From Sulfuritalea hydrogenivorans sk43H (lineage in GTDB: Bacteria > Pseudomonadota > Gammaproteobacteria > Burkholderiales > Rhodocyclaceae), in the NCBI RefSeq assembly GCF_000828635.1, contig NZ_AP012547.1, forward strand, positions 2,914,001 to 2,978,000: a stretch of DNA of 64,000 nt, in the 5' to 3' direction. The first letter of the stretch is position 1; each line of letters begins with the position of its first letter. Both the position numbers and the translations under genes were made by a program. The notes under the pieces were generated by a model that searched no databases, was not told the DNA's origin, and saw nothing but the letters and a program-made list of their open reading frames with translations. This document shows positions 47,691 to 56,661 of this stretch, in pieces.

Positions 47691-49571
47691 TTGCGCCCAC
47701 TAGTAACTCCGCCGGTCCCGGTTGCGCTGCTTGCCAGCCTAGTTTTGGCAGCGTGCGGCAGCAATCCACCGCAGCCTCCGTCTGCCGGGCACATACGTGC
47801 CGAAGCTGAAGTACCGGCGGTCAAGGACATCCCGGTACCAGTAGCCACGACAGTCACTCTTTCGCGTCCCAGGGCAGCAGCCAAGACCGAGTCCTATTCG
47901 GTTTCCGTGCGCAACATTCCGGTACAGGAACTGCTGTTCGCGCTGGCTCGCGACGCCAAGCTGAATGTCGATATCCATCCGGGCATCAGCGGCATCGTCA
48001 CCGTCAACGCCATAGATCAAACCCTGCAGCAAATCCTGACGCGCATCTCGAAGCAGGTCGATATGCGCTGGGAACTGGATGGCCCCAATCTGGTCGTGAT
48101 GCCGGATACGCCCTTCCTGCGCAACTACAAGGTCGACTACGTCAACATGTCGCGCGACGTGAGCGGCACCGTCTCGATCAACACCCAGATCGCATCGACC
48201 AGCACCAGTGCCACCGGTGGGACGGCAACGGGCGGCGGCGGAAACAACTCGAATACCTCGGTCAAGAGTTCGGCACAGAACAATTTCTGGCAATCGCTGG
48301 ACAAGAACCTGAAGGACATCCTGCGCGAGACCGACAAGATCCTGCCCGAGGGATCGAGCGAAACAGTCATCGAACGCGCGGATCAGCAAACTACAACCGG
48401 TACCGGTGCCCAGGGCGCGCCATCGGCCTCGAACCGGTCAGGCGGTGCAACCACCAGCCTCGCGGGCAGCCCGAATCCGGCAAACTTGCAGCAGCAGGGT
48501 ACCACCGTCGTCAAACGCACCACGTTCCGCGAAGCCGCCTCGATCATCATCAACCCGGAAGCCGGTGTCGTGGTTGTTCGCGCTACATCCAGGCAACATG
48601 AAAAAGTTCAGGAATATCTCGATCTGGTGCTGACCAATGCGCGGCGTCAGGTCATCATCGAAGCCACGATCGCCGAGGTCAGCCTGAGCGACAACTACCA
48701 GCAGGGCATCAACTGGCAGAGCCTGCGCACCTTGCGTCCGGGCTCGCCGGGCGCGGGATTTTCGGCGGCCCAGAATCCGACCGGAGTTCCGGTACCGAAT
48801 CCGTTCACCGCCTCCTCGGGGTCATTCGCGACGGTCAGTGGCACGACCCCGGGTGCGTTTGCCTTCCTGCTCAACTACGTCGCCCCCGGGCTGGGTCTTT
48901 CCTCCACGCTCAGCCTCCTGGAAACCTTCGGCAAGGTCAAAGTCCTCTCCAGCCCGAAAATCAGCGTACTCAACAACCAGACCGCGATGCTCAAGGTCGT
49001 GGATAACGTGGTCTACTTCCTGATCAAGAACGACTCGACAACCACCACGACGGGCACCACCAACAACTTCACCTCGACACCCCAATCGGTATCGGTCGGA
49101 CTGGTGATGAGCGTCACGCCGCAAATCAGCGAGAACGGCAGCATCCTGCTGAACGTGCGGCCCACCATCTCCAGCCTCAAGGGCGCCGGAAAAACCGATC
49201 CGACCCCAGGCTTGGCGGTCGCCAATGTCGTTCCCGAAATCCAGACGCGAGAAATGGAGTCCATGCTTCGCCTCTCGGACGGCGAAGTAGCCGTGATGGG
49301 CGGGCTGATGGAAGACAGGGTCAACTACAACACCAACGAAATCCCCGGCCTTGGCGGCGTTCCCGTCATCGGCAATTTCTTCCGCAACCGCAACGACACC
49401 ACCACCAAGACCGAACTGGTGATCTTTCTCAAGCCCACCATCATTCGCGATCCGAGCATCAACGGCGACTATCGCAGCTTCCGCGACCAATTGCCCAGTC
49501 GGGAATTCTTCTCCGGCAAGGCGGGTTCCAATCAGAAACAAGCCGACACGCTTGGAGCAGGCGCTCGATGA
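47691..49571 (+). CDS. mshL: MSHA-type pilus outer-membrane secretin
   Basis: 626 residues with a TTG start after GGGGG. A lipoprotein signal is visible (VALLASLVLAACG). The N-terminal secretin/STN region (SVSVRNIPVQELLFALARDAKLNVDIHPGISGIVTVN) is followed by a low-complexity Thr/Gly/Ser insert (about residues 160-270), a secretin N1-type domain (IINPEAGVVVVRATSRQHEKVQEYLD), and the C-terminal secretin core (VLSSPKISVLNNQTAMLKVVDNVVYF ... PGLGGVPVIGNFFRNRNDTTTKTELVIFLKPTIIRD). It forms the pilus exit pore. It overlaps the next gene (ATGA). Confidence 0.9.
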   Translation: MRPLVTPPVPVALLASLVLAACGSNPPQPPSAGHIRAEAEVPAVKDIPVPVATTVTLSRPRAAAKTESYSVSVRNIPVQELLFALARDAKLNVDIHPGISGIVTVNAIDQTLQQILTRISKQVDMRWELDGPNLVVMPDTPFLRNYKVDYVNMSRDVSGTVSINTQIASTSTSATGGTATGGGGNNSNTSVKSSAQNNFWQSLDKNLKDILRETDKILPEGSSETVIERADQQTTTGTGAQGAPSASNRSGGATTSLAGSPNPANLQQQGTTVVKRTTFREAASIIINPEAGVVVVRATSRQHEKVQEYLDLVLTNARRQVIIEATIAEVSLSDNYQQGINWQSLRTLRPGSPGAGFSAAQNPTGVPVPNPFTASSGSFATVSGTTPGAFAFLLNYVAPGLGLSSTLSLLETFGKVKVLSSPKISVLNNQTAMLKVVDNVVYFLIKNDSTTTTTGTTNNFTSTPQSVSVGLVMSVTPQISENGSILLNVRPTISSLKGAGKTDPTPGLAVANVVPEIQTREMESMLRLSDGEVAVMGGLMEDRVNYNTNEIPGLGGVPVIGNFFRNRNDTTTKTELVIFLKPTIIRDPSINGDYRSFRDQLPSREFFSGKAGSNQKQADTLGAGAR

Positions 49572-50965
49572 GCCTGCTCATGGACGCCCTCAAGAAAGCC
49601 GAACTGGCGAAACGCCAGGGGCAAGGCGAGAATGCGGGCAGCCCGCCGGAAGCGCCGGCCCAGGGCGGATTTACGCTTGAACCCCTGCATGACTCGGGAA
49701 CACGCGGGGCCGCGATACCCGAGCCGGTCGCCGAGAGTGGCTCGGGTTCCGGAAATCTGCCGCACCTGCCTTCGCATCTTGAAGAACTCGACGCCCAGTT
49801 TCTTGCCGAAGCCAAGCAGGCTGCGTCGGCACGCTTGAAGGCGCCACCACCGCCGGCACCGCCGCGCGAACCGGCCGCCGAGCCAGCGGCCGCTGTTGCC
49901 GACACCCCCGCCTTGACGGCGGCGGCGGTCAAGCCCCGGCCCGCTGCAACCAGGCAAAGTGCGCCGCAGAATCAATCGGCAGCCCAGAACCTGTTTGCCG
50001 CCAAGCAAGCCGACAAGCCGCCGGCACGGAAAAACTTTGCCATTGCCATTGGCGTGCTGACCGTGCTTTCCGTATGCGGCATCGGTGGATATTTCTGGTG
50101 GCAATTGCAGCCAAAGACACCCCTCCTCGCCAACCGGATGGCGCTGCCGCCTCCGTCCGCCACCCCGACTGCCGCTTCGAGGCCTGCCGCCGTAGCGCCA
50201 GCGCCGACTGTTGCCACGCCACCCGCTGCTGCTCCGGGTTCCGCGCCAACAGGGGCACGTCCGGCCGCGCAGCCAGCGGACGAGGAAGACGATGATACTG
50301 CCCCGGTTGCCGCCAGGGCGGCGGCCCAGCCCCGTCGCACAGCCCCCCCCGCACCGGCCGAAGCCGATGGTCCGATACGCGTCACCAGGGCGCCGCTGAA
50401 GGTCAATCCCGCCTTGATCGGCGGCTTCGATGCCTTCAATCGGGGAGACCTCGCTTTGGCGCAACGCGAATACGAACGCGCCCAGCGGGCCGACCCGCGC
50501 AACACCGATGCGCTGCACGGTCTGGCTGCCATCGCCGTACGGCAGGGCCACCTCGACCAGGCCGAGTTGCTGTATCGGCGAATCACGGAGGCCGATCCGC
50601 ATGATACGGTGGCCATGTCCGCCCTGATCAACATGCGCGGGCAGATCGATCCCGGTACCGCGGAAAGCCGGCTGAAGACCCTCTCGGCCGACCAGCCCGA
50701 CCTCGCCGCACCCCAGTTTTCCCTGGGCAACCTCTATGCGCGACACGGCCGCTGGAACGAGGCTCAACAGGCTTATTTCCGGGCCCACAACGCCGAGCCG
50801 GATAATCCCGACATCATTTACAACCTCGCGATCAGCCTCGAACACTTGCGCCAGAACAAGCTCGCCGCGCAGTACTACAGCCAGGCCATCGCCGCCGCGC
50901 AAACCCGGACAGCCGGTTTCGACAAGGCCCAGGCTGCTGCAAGACTGCGCTCCCTGCAGCCCTGA
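49568..50965 (+). CDS. mshN: MshN-like TPR protein
   Basis: 465 residues: MSLLMDALKKAELAKRQGQ is the typical MshN/GspB N terminus. There is a membrane helix near residues 158-176 (FAIAIGVLTVLSVCGIGGYFWW), long Ala/Pro-rich linkers, and TPR repeats from about residue 280 (GDLALAQREYERAQRADPRNTDALHGLAAIAVRQGHLDQAELLYRRI). It is likely periplasmic, aiding secretin or pilus assembly. One linker carries APAPTVA encoded by the recurrent DNA word. Confidence 0.83.
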   Translation: MSLLMDALKKAELAKRQGQGENAGSPPEAPAQGGFTLEPLHDSGTRGAAIPEPVAESGSGSGNLPHLPSHLEELDAQFLAEAKQAASARLKAPPPPAPPREPAAEPAAAVADTPALTAAAVKPRPAATRQSAPQNQSAAQNLFAAKQADKPPARKNFAIAIGVLTVLSVCGIGGYFWWQLQPKTPLLANRMALPPPSATPTAASRPAAVAPAPTVATPPAAAPGSAPTGARPAAQPADEEDDDTAPVAARAAAQPRRTAPPAPAEADGPIRVTRAPLKVNPALIGGFDAFNRGDLALAQREYERAQRADPRNTDALHGLAAIAVRQGHLDQAELLYRRITEADPHDTVAMSALINMRGQIDPGTAESRLKTLSADQPDLAAPQFSLGNLYARHGRWNEAQQAYFRAHNAEPDNPDIIYNLAISLEHLRQNKLAAQYYSQAIAAAQTRTAGFDKAQAAARLRSLQP

Positions 50966-51040
50966 CGCCGCCCCGCAAAGCGCCGTAATGCATGACACAG
51001 AGCTTGCCCCGGGCAGCAGATGCGGGATAATGATGCTCGT

Positions 51041-52744
51041 ATGAATTCACCGACCAGCCGCCGCCCCATAGGCCAGATTCTCATCACGCAAGGCGTGATC
51101 AGCGAGGATCAGCTGCGCATTGCGCTGCTGGAGCAGATGAAATCCAACCAGCCGGTTGGCAAGCTGCTGGTTTCCCTGGGTTTCGTCTCCGAGGCCACGC
51201 TGCGCGACGCGCTCGGCGAATCGCTCGGGCAGAAAGCCGTCGACCTGGCCAATTCGATCATCGACGGCGATGCCTTGCGTCTGGTGCCGCGAGATCTCGC
51301 CAGGCGCCACATGCTGCTGGCGCTGAGCTACTCGCAGCCCGAGCAGAAGCTCAGGATCGCCATCGCCGATCCGAACGACATCGTCGCCCTGGACAAGCTG
51401 CGCACGCTGATCCATCCCGAACTGGTGATCGAAACGCTGCTCGCCGGCGAATCGGAAATCGCCCATGCCATCGACCAGTACTACGGTCACGAACTTTCGA
51501 TCGACGGCATCCTGCACGAAATCGAAACCGGCGAGATCGACTATCGCAGCCTGTCCGCCTCGCTCGACGAATACAGCCAGCCGGTGGTTCGACTGGTGGA
51601 CGCACTGCTCACCGACGCGGTAAAGCGTGACGCCTCCGACGTCCACTTCGAGCCGGAAGCCAGCTTCCTGCGCATCCGCTATCGGATCGACGGCATCCTG
51701 CGCCAGATCCGCGCCCTGCACAAATCCTACTGGGCCGCCATGGCGGTGCGCATCAAGGTCATCAGCGGCATGAACATCGCCGAGACCCGCGCCCCGCAGG
51801 ACGGTCGCATATCGCTCAACATCAGCGGCCATGCCGTCGATTTCCGCGTCGCCTCGCAACCGACCATCCACGGCGAAAACATCGTCCTGCGCATCCTCGA
51901 CCGGCAGAAGGGCATCGTGCCGCTCGACCGGCTGGGCCTCGACGACCACCAGATGGGGCTGATGAAGCTGATGGTGGCGCGCCCGGAAGGCATCATCCTG
52001 GTCACCGGCCCGACAGGCAGCGGCAAGACCACCACGCTCTACTCGGTGCTCAACCACATCAACGAAGAGGGCGTGAACATCATGACCCTCGAAGACCCGG
52101 TCGAGTACCCGATGGCGATGATCCGCCAGACCTCGGTGGCGGAATCCGCCAAGCTGGATTTCGCCAACGGCATCCGTTCCATGATGCGCCAGGACCCGGA
52201 CATCATCCTGGTCGGCGAAATCCGCGACGCGGACACCGCCGAGATGGCCTTCCGCGCCGCCATGACCGGCCACCAGGTGTATTCGACCCTGCACACCAAC
52301 TCGGCGCTGGGCGCCATCCCGCGCCTGCTCGACATCGGCGTGCTGCCCGACATCATGGCCGGCAACATCATCGGCATTCTCGCCCAGCGTCTGGTGCGCC
52401 GCCTGTGCACCCATTGCCGCAAGCCCTATCCCGCCGAGGCCCACGAGTGCAAGCTGATGGGTGTCGTCAGCGGCCAGCCCGCCCCCATTCTTTATCGTGC
52501 CGCCGGCTGCGACCATTGCGAATACCAGGGCTATCGGGGCCGCATTGCCATCATGGAAATGCTGCGCCTCGACAACGACCTCGACGACCTCATCAGTCGC
52601 CGTGCTCCGCAGCGCGAGATACGCACCCTCGCCATGGAAAAGGGCTTCCGCCCGCTGTCGGAAGATGGCTTGCGGCGCGTGCTCGACGGTTCGACCTCCA
52701 TCGAAGAAGTGGGTCGCGTCATCGACCTGACGGAGCGGATGTAG
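51041..52744 (+). CDS. mshE: Type IV pilus/type II secretion assembly ATPase MshE
   Basis: 567 residues from MNSPTSRRPIGQILITQGVISEDQLRIALLEQ. The N-terminal MshEN domain, which in Vibrio MshE binds cyclic di-GMP, is followed by the GspE ATPase with Walker A GPTGSGKTTTLYSVL, the Asp box, Walker B ILVGEIRDADTAEMA and the zinc CTHC...CDHC module. It powers pilus extension. The many cyclic di-GMP genes in the window make nucleotide control plausible, though unproven. Confidence 0.92.
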   Translation: MNSPTSRRPIGQILITQGVISEDQLRIALLEQMKSNQPVGKLLVSLGFVSEATLRDALGESLGQKAVDLANSIIDGDALRLVPRDLARRHMLLALSYSQPEQKLRIAIADPNDIVALDKLRTLIHPELVIETLLAGESEIAHAIDQYYGHELSIDGILHEIETGEIDYRSLSASLDEYSQPVVRLVDALLTDAVKRDASDVHFEPEASFLRIRYRIDGILRQIRALHKSYWAAMAVRIKVISGMNIAETRAPQDGRISLNISGHAVDFRVASQPTIHGENIVLRILDRQKGIVPLDRLGLDDHQMGLMKLMVARPEGIILVTGPTGSGKTTTLYSVLNHINEEGVNIMTLEDPVEYPMAMIRQTSVAESAKLDFANGIRSMMRQDPDIILVGEIRDADTAEMAFRAAMTGHQVYSTLHTNSALGAIPRLLDIGVLPDIMAGNIIGILAQRLVRRLCTHCRKPYPAEAHECKLMGVVSGQPAPILYRAAGCDHCEYQGYRGRIAIMEMLRLDNDLDDLISRRAPQREIRTLAMEKGFRPLSEDGLRRVLDGSTSIEEVGRVIDLTERM

Positions 52745-52796
52745 CCGCCCGGCGGCACCGCGCACCCCCGCACGCAATTTCGCCCGCATCCCGATC

Positions 52797-53999
52797 ATGG
52801 CCCTCTATGCCTACAAGGCGATGAACAGCAGCGGCAGGACCGTGACAGGCCGACTGGAAGCCATCAATCCGATCGACCTCGAAATGCGCCTGAAGCGCAT
52901 GGAGCTCGACTTCATCACCGGCGACACCATCAAGCAGGGCGGCCTGATGAACCGCGCCACGATCACCCGCCAGGAACTGATCAACTTCTGCTTTCACCTG
53001 GAGCAACTCGCGCGCGCGGGCGTGTCGCTGATCGAAAGCCTCACCGACTTGCGCGACAGCCTCGAAAATCCGCGCTTTCGCGAAGTCATCGCCAGCATGG
53101 TGGAAAGCATCGAGGGCGGCAAGACGCTCTCGCAGGCGCTGGCCGAGCACCCGCACACTTTCGACGAAGTGATGGTCAGCCTGATCCGTGCCGGCGAAGA
53201 CACCGGAGCCCTGCCGCAAGTACTCAACAACCTGCTTGAATCGCTCAAGTGGCAGGACGAACTCGCCGCCCACACCAAAAAGCTGATCATGTATCCGGCC
53301 TTTCTCGGCACGGTGGTGGTTGCCATCACCTTGTTCATGATGATCTACCTGGTGCCGAAGATGGCCGGCTTCATTCGCAACATGGGACAGGAACTGCCGA
53401 CACAGACCAAGATCCTGATCGCCACGTCGGAGTTCTTCGTCGGCTACTGGTATGTCGTGCTTGGCCTGCCGGTCATCCTGGCCGCCATCGTCGCCTTTCT
53501 GGTCAGCACCAGCAAGGCGGCGCGTTATCGCTTTGACGACGCCAAGCTGCGCCTGCCCTATATCGGCGATATCCTGCGCAAGATCATCCTGTCCCGTTTC
53601 GCGTCGGTATTTGCCATGATGTACAGTTCCGGCATCACCATTCTCGACTCGATCAAGGCCACCGAGGACGTGGTCGGCAACCTCGTCATCAAGGAAGGCC
53701 TGGAAAAGGTCGGGAGCCTGATCGCCGAAGGCCAGAACGTTACCGCCGCCTTCCAGACCGCCGGAATGTTTCCGCCCCTGGTACTGCGCATGTTGCGCGT
53801 GGGCGAAAGTACCGGCGCACTGGATGCCGCACTGGCCAATGTCAGCTACTTCTATAATCGCGACGTGCGCGAATCCATCGAAAAAGTCCAGGCCATGATC
53901 GAACCGGTAATGACCGTGACCATCGGCCTGTTGCTGGGCTGGATCATGATGGCCGTGCTCGGTCCGATCTACGACATCATCACCAAGATGAAAACCTGA
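52797..53999 (+). CDS. mshG: Pilus inner-membrane platform protein MshG (GspF/PilC family)
   Basis: 400 residues with the duplicated GspF domain: QELINFCFHLEQLARAGVSLIESL and ILSRFASVFAMMYSSGITILDSIKATEDVVGN, and three membrane segments including TVVVAITLFMMIYLVPKMAGF. It anchors the assembly ATPase and pilin platform. The last base is shared with the mshI start. Confidence 0.92.
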   Translation: MALYAYKAMNSSGRTVTGRLEAINPIDLEMRLKRMELDFITGDTIKQGGLMNRATITRQELINFCFHLEQLARAGVSLIESLTDLRDSLENPRFREVIASMVESIEGGKTLSQALAEHPHTFDEVMVSLIRAGEDTGALPQVLNNLLESLKWQDELAAHTKKLIMYPAFLGTVVVAITLFMMIYLVPKMAGFIRNMGQELPTQTKILIATSEFFVGYWYVVLGLPVILAAIVAFLVSTSKAARYRFDDAKLRLPYIGDILRKIILSRFASVFAMMYSSGITILDSIKATEDVVGNLVIKEGLEKVGSLIAEGQNVTAAFQTAGMFPPLVLRMLRVGESTGALDAALANVSYFYNRDVRESIEKVQAMIEPVMTVTIGLLLGWIMMAVLGPIYDIITKMKT

Positions 54000-55558
54000 T
54001 GGCCGCCAAGCGCATTCTTCTTCTCGACGGGCCCTTCCTCACCGCACACCACTGGAGTGCGGGCCGCATCAAGGTCGAGGGCGAATTCAGCCATGAACCG
54101 GCCGGCCTGGAAGCGCTTGCGGCCTATGTAAAGAAACATCAGTCCAGCCTGTTCTACGTGCTGGCGGACACTGCCGAAGAAGGTTTCCAGCTGGAAGACC
54201 TTCCCTATGTCCAGGGTGCGGACCGCGCTGCCCTCCTGCAGCGCCGCCTCAGCCAGTACTACTACAACACCCCGCTCTCGGCCGCGATCTCGCTGGGCCG
54301 CGCGAAGGACGGCCGGCGCGACGAAAAGCTGCTGTTCGCCGCGCTCACCCGCGTTGAAACCTTCGCACCCTGGCTGGAAACGCTGCGCGAAGCCGAAGCC
54401 ATACTTGCCGGCGTCTACTCGGTACCGCTGATACTAGCCGGATGCGCCCCCCAACTGCTGGGTGAAAGCGGTCCGGTCCTGTTCGTCAGCCTGACCCGCG
54501 GCGGAGTGCGGCAGACCTTCTTCGACCAGGGCAAGCTGCACTTCTCCAGACTGTCGCAGCTTGCCACCCAGAGCCTGGATGAAATCGGACGCACCAGCGC
54601 CAACGACGCGGCCAAGATATTCCAGTACCTCGTCGCACAGCGACAGATACCGCGCGGCGTTGCCCTGCGCACCGTGGTCCTGGCCCACCCCGGGCAGATG
54701 CCGACATTGCAGGACTACTGCCTCAACACCAACGAGCTTCAGTTCGAATTCATTGACCTTGCGGCCAATGCACGGCAGCAAGGGCTGAAGGACATTCCTG
54801 TCGACAGCAACGCCGACAGCCTGCTCATCCATTGCCTGGCAACCAAGACACCAGCGCATCAGTTCGCCCCTGCAACCGAAAGGCGCTTCCACAAGCTCTG
54901 GCAGATCCGCTTTGCCCTCACCAGCGCAGCGTGGATCGTACTCGCCGCCTGTCTGCTGTTTGCCGGCAAGACCAGCCTCAATCTCTACGAACTCGGCGAC
55001 AGCATCCAGGCCACCAAAGCGCTTACCGAGACCGACACTCAGCGCTACAACAGCATTCTCGAGGGCCTGCCCAAGATCAGCATCACCCCTGACAATCTGC
55101 GCGCGGTAATGGGTCGCCTGGAGGCCCTGCAGAGGCGCGCGCCTGCGATGGAACCCCTGCTGCTGCACCTCAGCATGGCGCTTAACGATACCCCACGGGT
55201 CGAGCTGACCCGCCTGACCTGGAAGATCAGCGACCGTCTCGAAGGCGGCCAGAAACCCGCGGAGCGGGCAAAACCGGGAGCCGGCGCGGCTCCGCCGGGA
55301 AACGCCCCCGCGGGAAACTGGGCCGTCGTTGAAATACAGGCGCAACTGCCCCTCGGCCTGGTCACCGATCAACGGGCCCAGATCGAACTGATCGAAAGTT
55401 TCGCCACGCGGCTCCGCGACCCCCAGACAGACGTCAAGGTGCTCAGCCGGCCCTTCGACATCGAGTCCGACAAGCCGCTCAAGAGTGCCGCCGGAAGAAG
55501 CGACGCGCAGCTTGCGGATGTGCCGAAGTTCTCCTTGCGCCTGGCGCGCCAAATGTGA
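53999..55558 (+). CDS. mshI: MshI-like pilus biogenesis protein (PilM/PilN-like)
   Basis: 519 residues. The N-terminal cytoplasmic part (1-290, VLFVSLTRGGVRQTFFDQGKLHFSRLSQ) resembles the actin-like PilM fold. A single transmembrane helix near residue 310 (SAAWIVLAACLLFAGKTSL) and a coiled periplasmic PilN-like C terminus follow. The combination matches GspL/MshI-type platform proteins. It starts on the last base of mshG and precedes the PilO-like gene, the usual M-N-O order. Confidence 0.75.
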   Translation: MAAKRILLLDGPFLTAHHWSAGRIKVEGEFSHEPAGLEALAAYVKKHQSSLFYVLADTAEEGFQLEDLPYVQGADRAALLQRRLSQYYYNTPLSAAISLGRAKDGRRDEKLLFAALTRVETFAPWLETLREAEAILAGVYSVPLILAGCAPQLLGESGPVLFVSLTRGGVRQTFFDQGKLHFSRLSQLATQSLDEIGRTSANDAAKIFQYLVAQRQIPRGVALRTVVLAHPGQMPTLQDYCLNTNELQFEFIDLAANARQQGLKDIPVDSNADSLLIHCLATKTPAHQFAPATERRFHKLWQIRFALTSAAWIVLAACLLFAGKTSLNLYELGDSIQATKALTETDTQRYNSILEGLPKISITPDNLRAVMGRLEALQRRAPAMEPLLLHLSMALNDTPRVELTRLTWKISDRLEGGQKPAERAKPGAGAAPPGNAPAGNWAVVEIQAQLPLGLVTDQRAQIELIESFATRLRDPQTDVKVLSRPFDIESDKPLKSAAGRSDAQLADVPKFSLRLARQM

Positions 55559-55589
55559 GGGATGCGGTGAGAAACAGGGTGGGAGACGC

Positions 55590-56204
55590 ATGAAGCTCGA
55601 CGCAAAGGACTTTAAACGCCTGCAATGGGCCATTGCCTTCCTGGTCATCATGGCCCTGATTGGCGGGGGGGCCTTGTGGACGACCCATCAACTGAAAAAG
55701 AACAGCGAAAAGACGTTCAAGGAAGTCACCGCCGCACGCAGGGACATGCAGGCCAAGCTTGCCCGGGCGAGCGAGGAGCAGCAGGAACTGCGCGACAAGA
55801 TTGCCCGCTTCCAGGAGCTCAAGGCCAGGGGTTATATCGGTGCGGAGCATCGCCTGGACTGGATCGAGGCCATTGCCCGCATCAAGACCGCACGCCGCAT
55901 CCTCAAACTGGATTACGAGTTCTCACCACAGCGGCAAGTGGATTCCACCCTGCTGCCGGGAGGCGCACTGGCCGGCGGCTTCGAGCTCATGTCGAGCCAG
56001 ATGCGACTGCAACTCGAATTGCTGCACGAAGCCGAACTTCTGGCGTTTCTTGCCGAGCTGCGCGACACCGTGCAGGCGCTGGTCAAGGTTCGTTCCTGCA
56101 CCATCGAACGCATTGCAACGGGCAACACCATTCGCAGCGGCAACCTCGCCCAGCTGAAGGCCGACTGCACCCTCGAATGGATTACCCTGAAGGACGACAA
56201 ATGA
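55590..56204 (+). CDS. mshJ: PilO/MshJ-like pilus assembly protein
   Basis: 204 residues from MKLDAKDFKRLQWAIAFLVIMALIGGGALW, with GGGAGA six bases before the ATG. One transmembrane helix (about 14-32) is followed by a coiled coil (KNSEKTFKEVTAARRDMQAKLARASEEQQELRDKIARFQEL) and a ferredoxin-like periplasmic domain. It should pair with the MshI periplasmic domain. It overlaps the next gene (ATGA). Confidence 0.75.
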   Translation: MKLDAKDFKRLQWAIAFLVIMALIGGGALWTTHQLKKNSEKTFKEVTAARRDMQAKLARASEEQQELRDKIARFQELKARGYIGAEHRLDWIEAIARIKTARRILKLDYEFSPQRQVDSTLLPGGALAGGFELMSSQMRLQLELLHEAELLAFLAELRDTVQALVKVRSCTIERIATGNTIRSGNLAQLKADCTLEWITLKDDK

Positions 56205-56653
56205 CACGTCTCGCCAGGATAGCGTCGGCCGGTTTGGCCAATCTGGTCGGCATGGTCCTGCTCGTTCCGGCCCATGCCGCCGATGCCCCGGAACTCGGCC
56301 GCCTGTTCTTCACGCCGGAGCGGCGCGCATCGCTGGAACACCAGCGCACCTTCAACGTCCAGGAAACCCAGTCCCTGCAGGGCACCAGCATGAGCCTCGA
56401 CGGCGTCGTTTATCGGTCCAGCGGCAAGGCGACCGTATGGGTCAACCGCCAGGCGCAAACCGAGAGCGAAGCGTCGCGCACCGGCGTCAATGCGGTGATC
56501 TCGCCCAAGTCGCCGGGCAGCGCGACCCTCGCCCCCGGTGAAGAAGCCCCGGCGCAGCTCAAGGTCGGCGAAGCCATGAACCGGGCCACCGGCGAGCGCA
56601 ACACGCGACTGGGCAGCGGCAGCGTCATAACACCGGCCAAGAACGGTCGCTGA
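56201..56653 (+). CDS. MshK-like periplasmic protein
   Basis: 150 residues with a signal peptide (SAGLANLVGMVLLVPAHAADA). LDGVVYRSSGKATVWVNRQAQTESEASRTGVNAV resembles the GVVxRSxGKxxVWING core of MshK/PilP-type proteins. A basic, disordered C terminus follows. It overlaps mshJ by four bases and lies eight bases before the large prepilin-like gene. Confidence 0.65.
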   Translation: MTRLARIASAGLANLVGMVLLVPAHAADAPELGRLFFTPERRASLEHQRTFNVQETQSLQGTSMSLDGVVYRSSGKATVWVNRQAQTESEASRTGVNAVISPKSPGSATLAPGEEAPAQLKVGEAMNRATGERNTRLGSGSVITPAKNGR

Positions 56654-56661
56654 ACGAGATC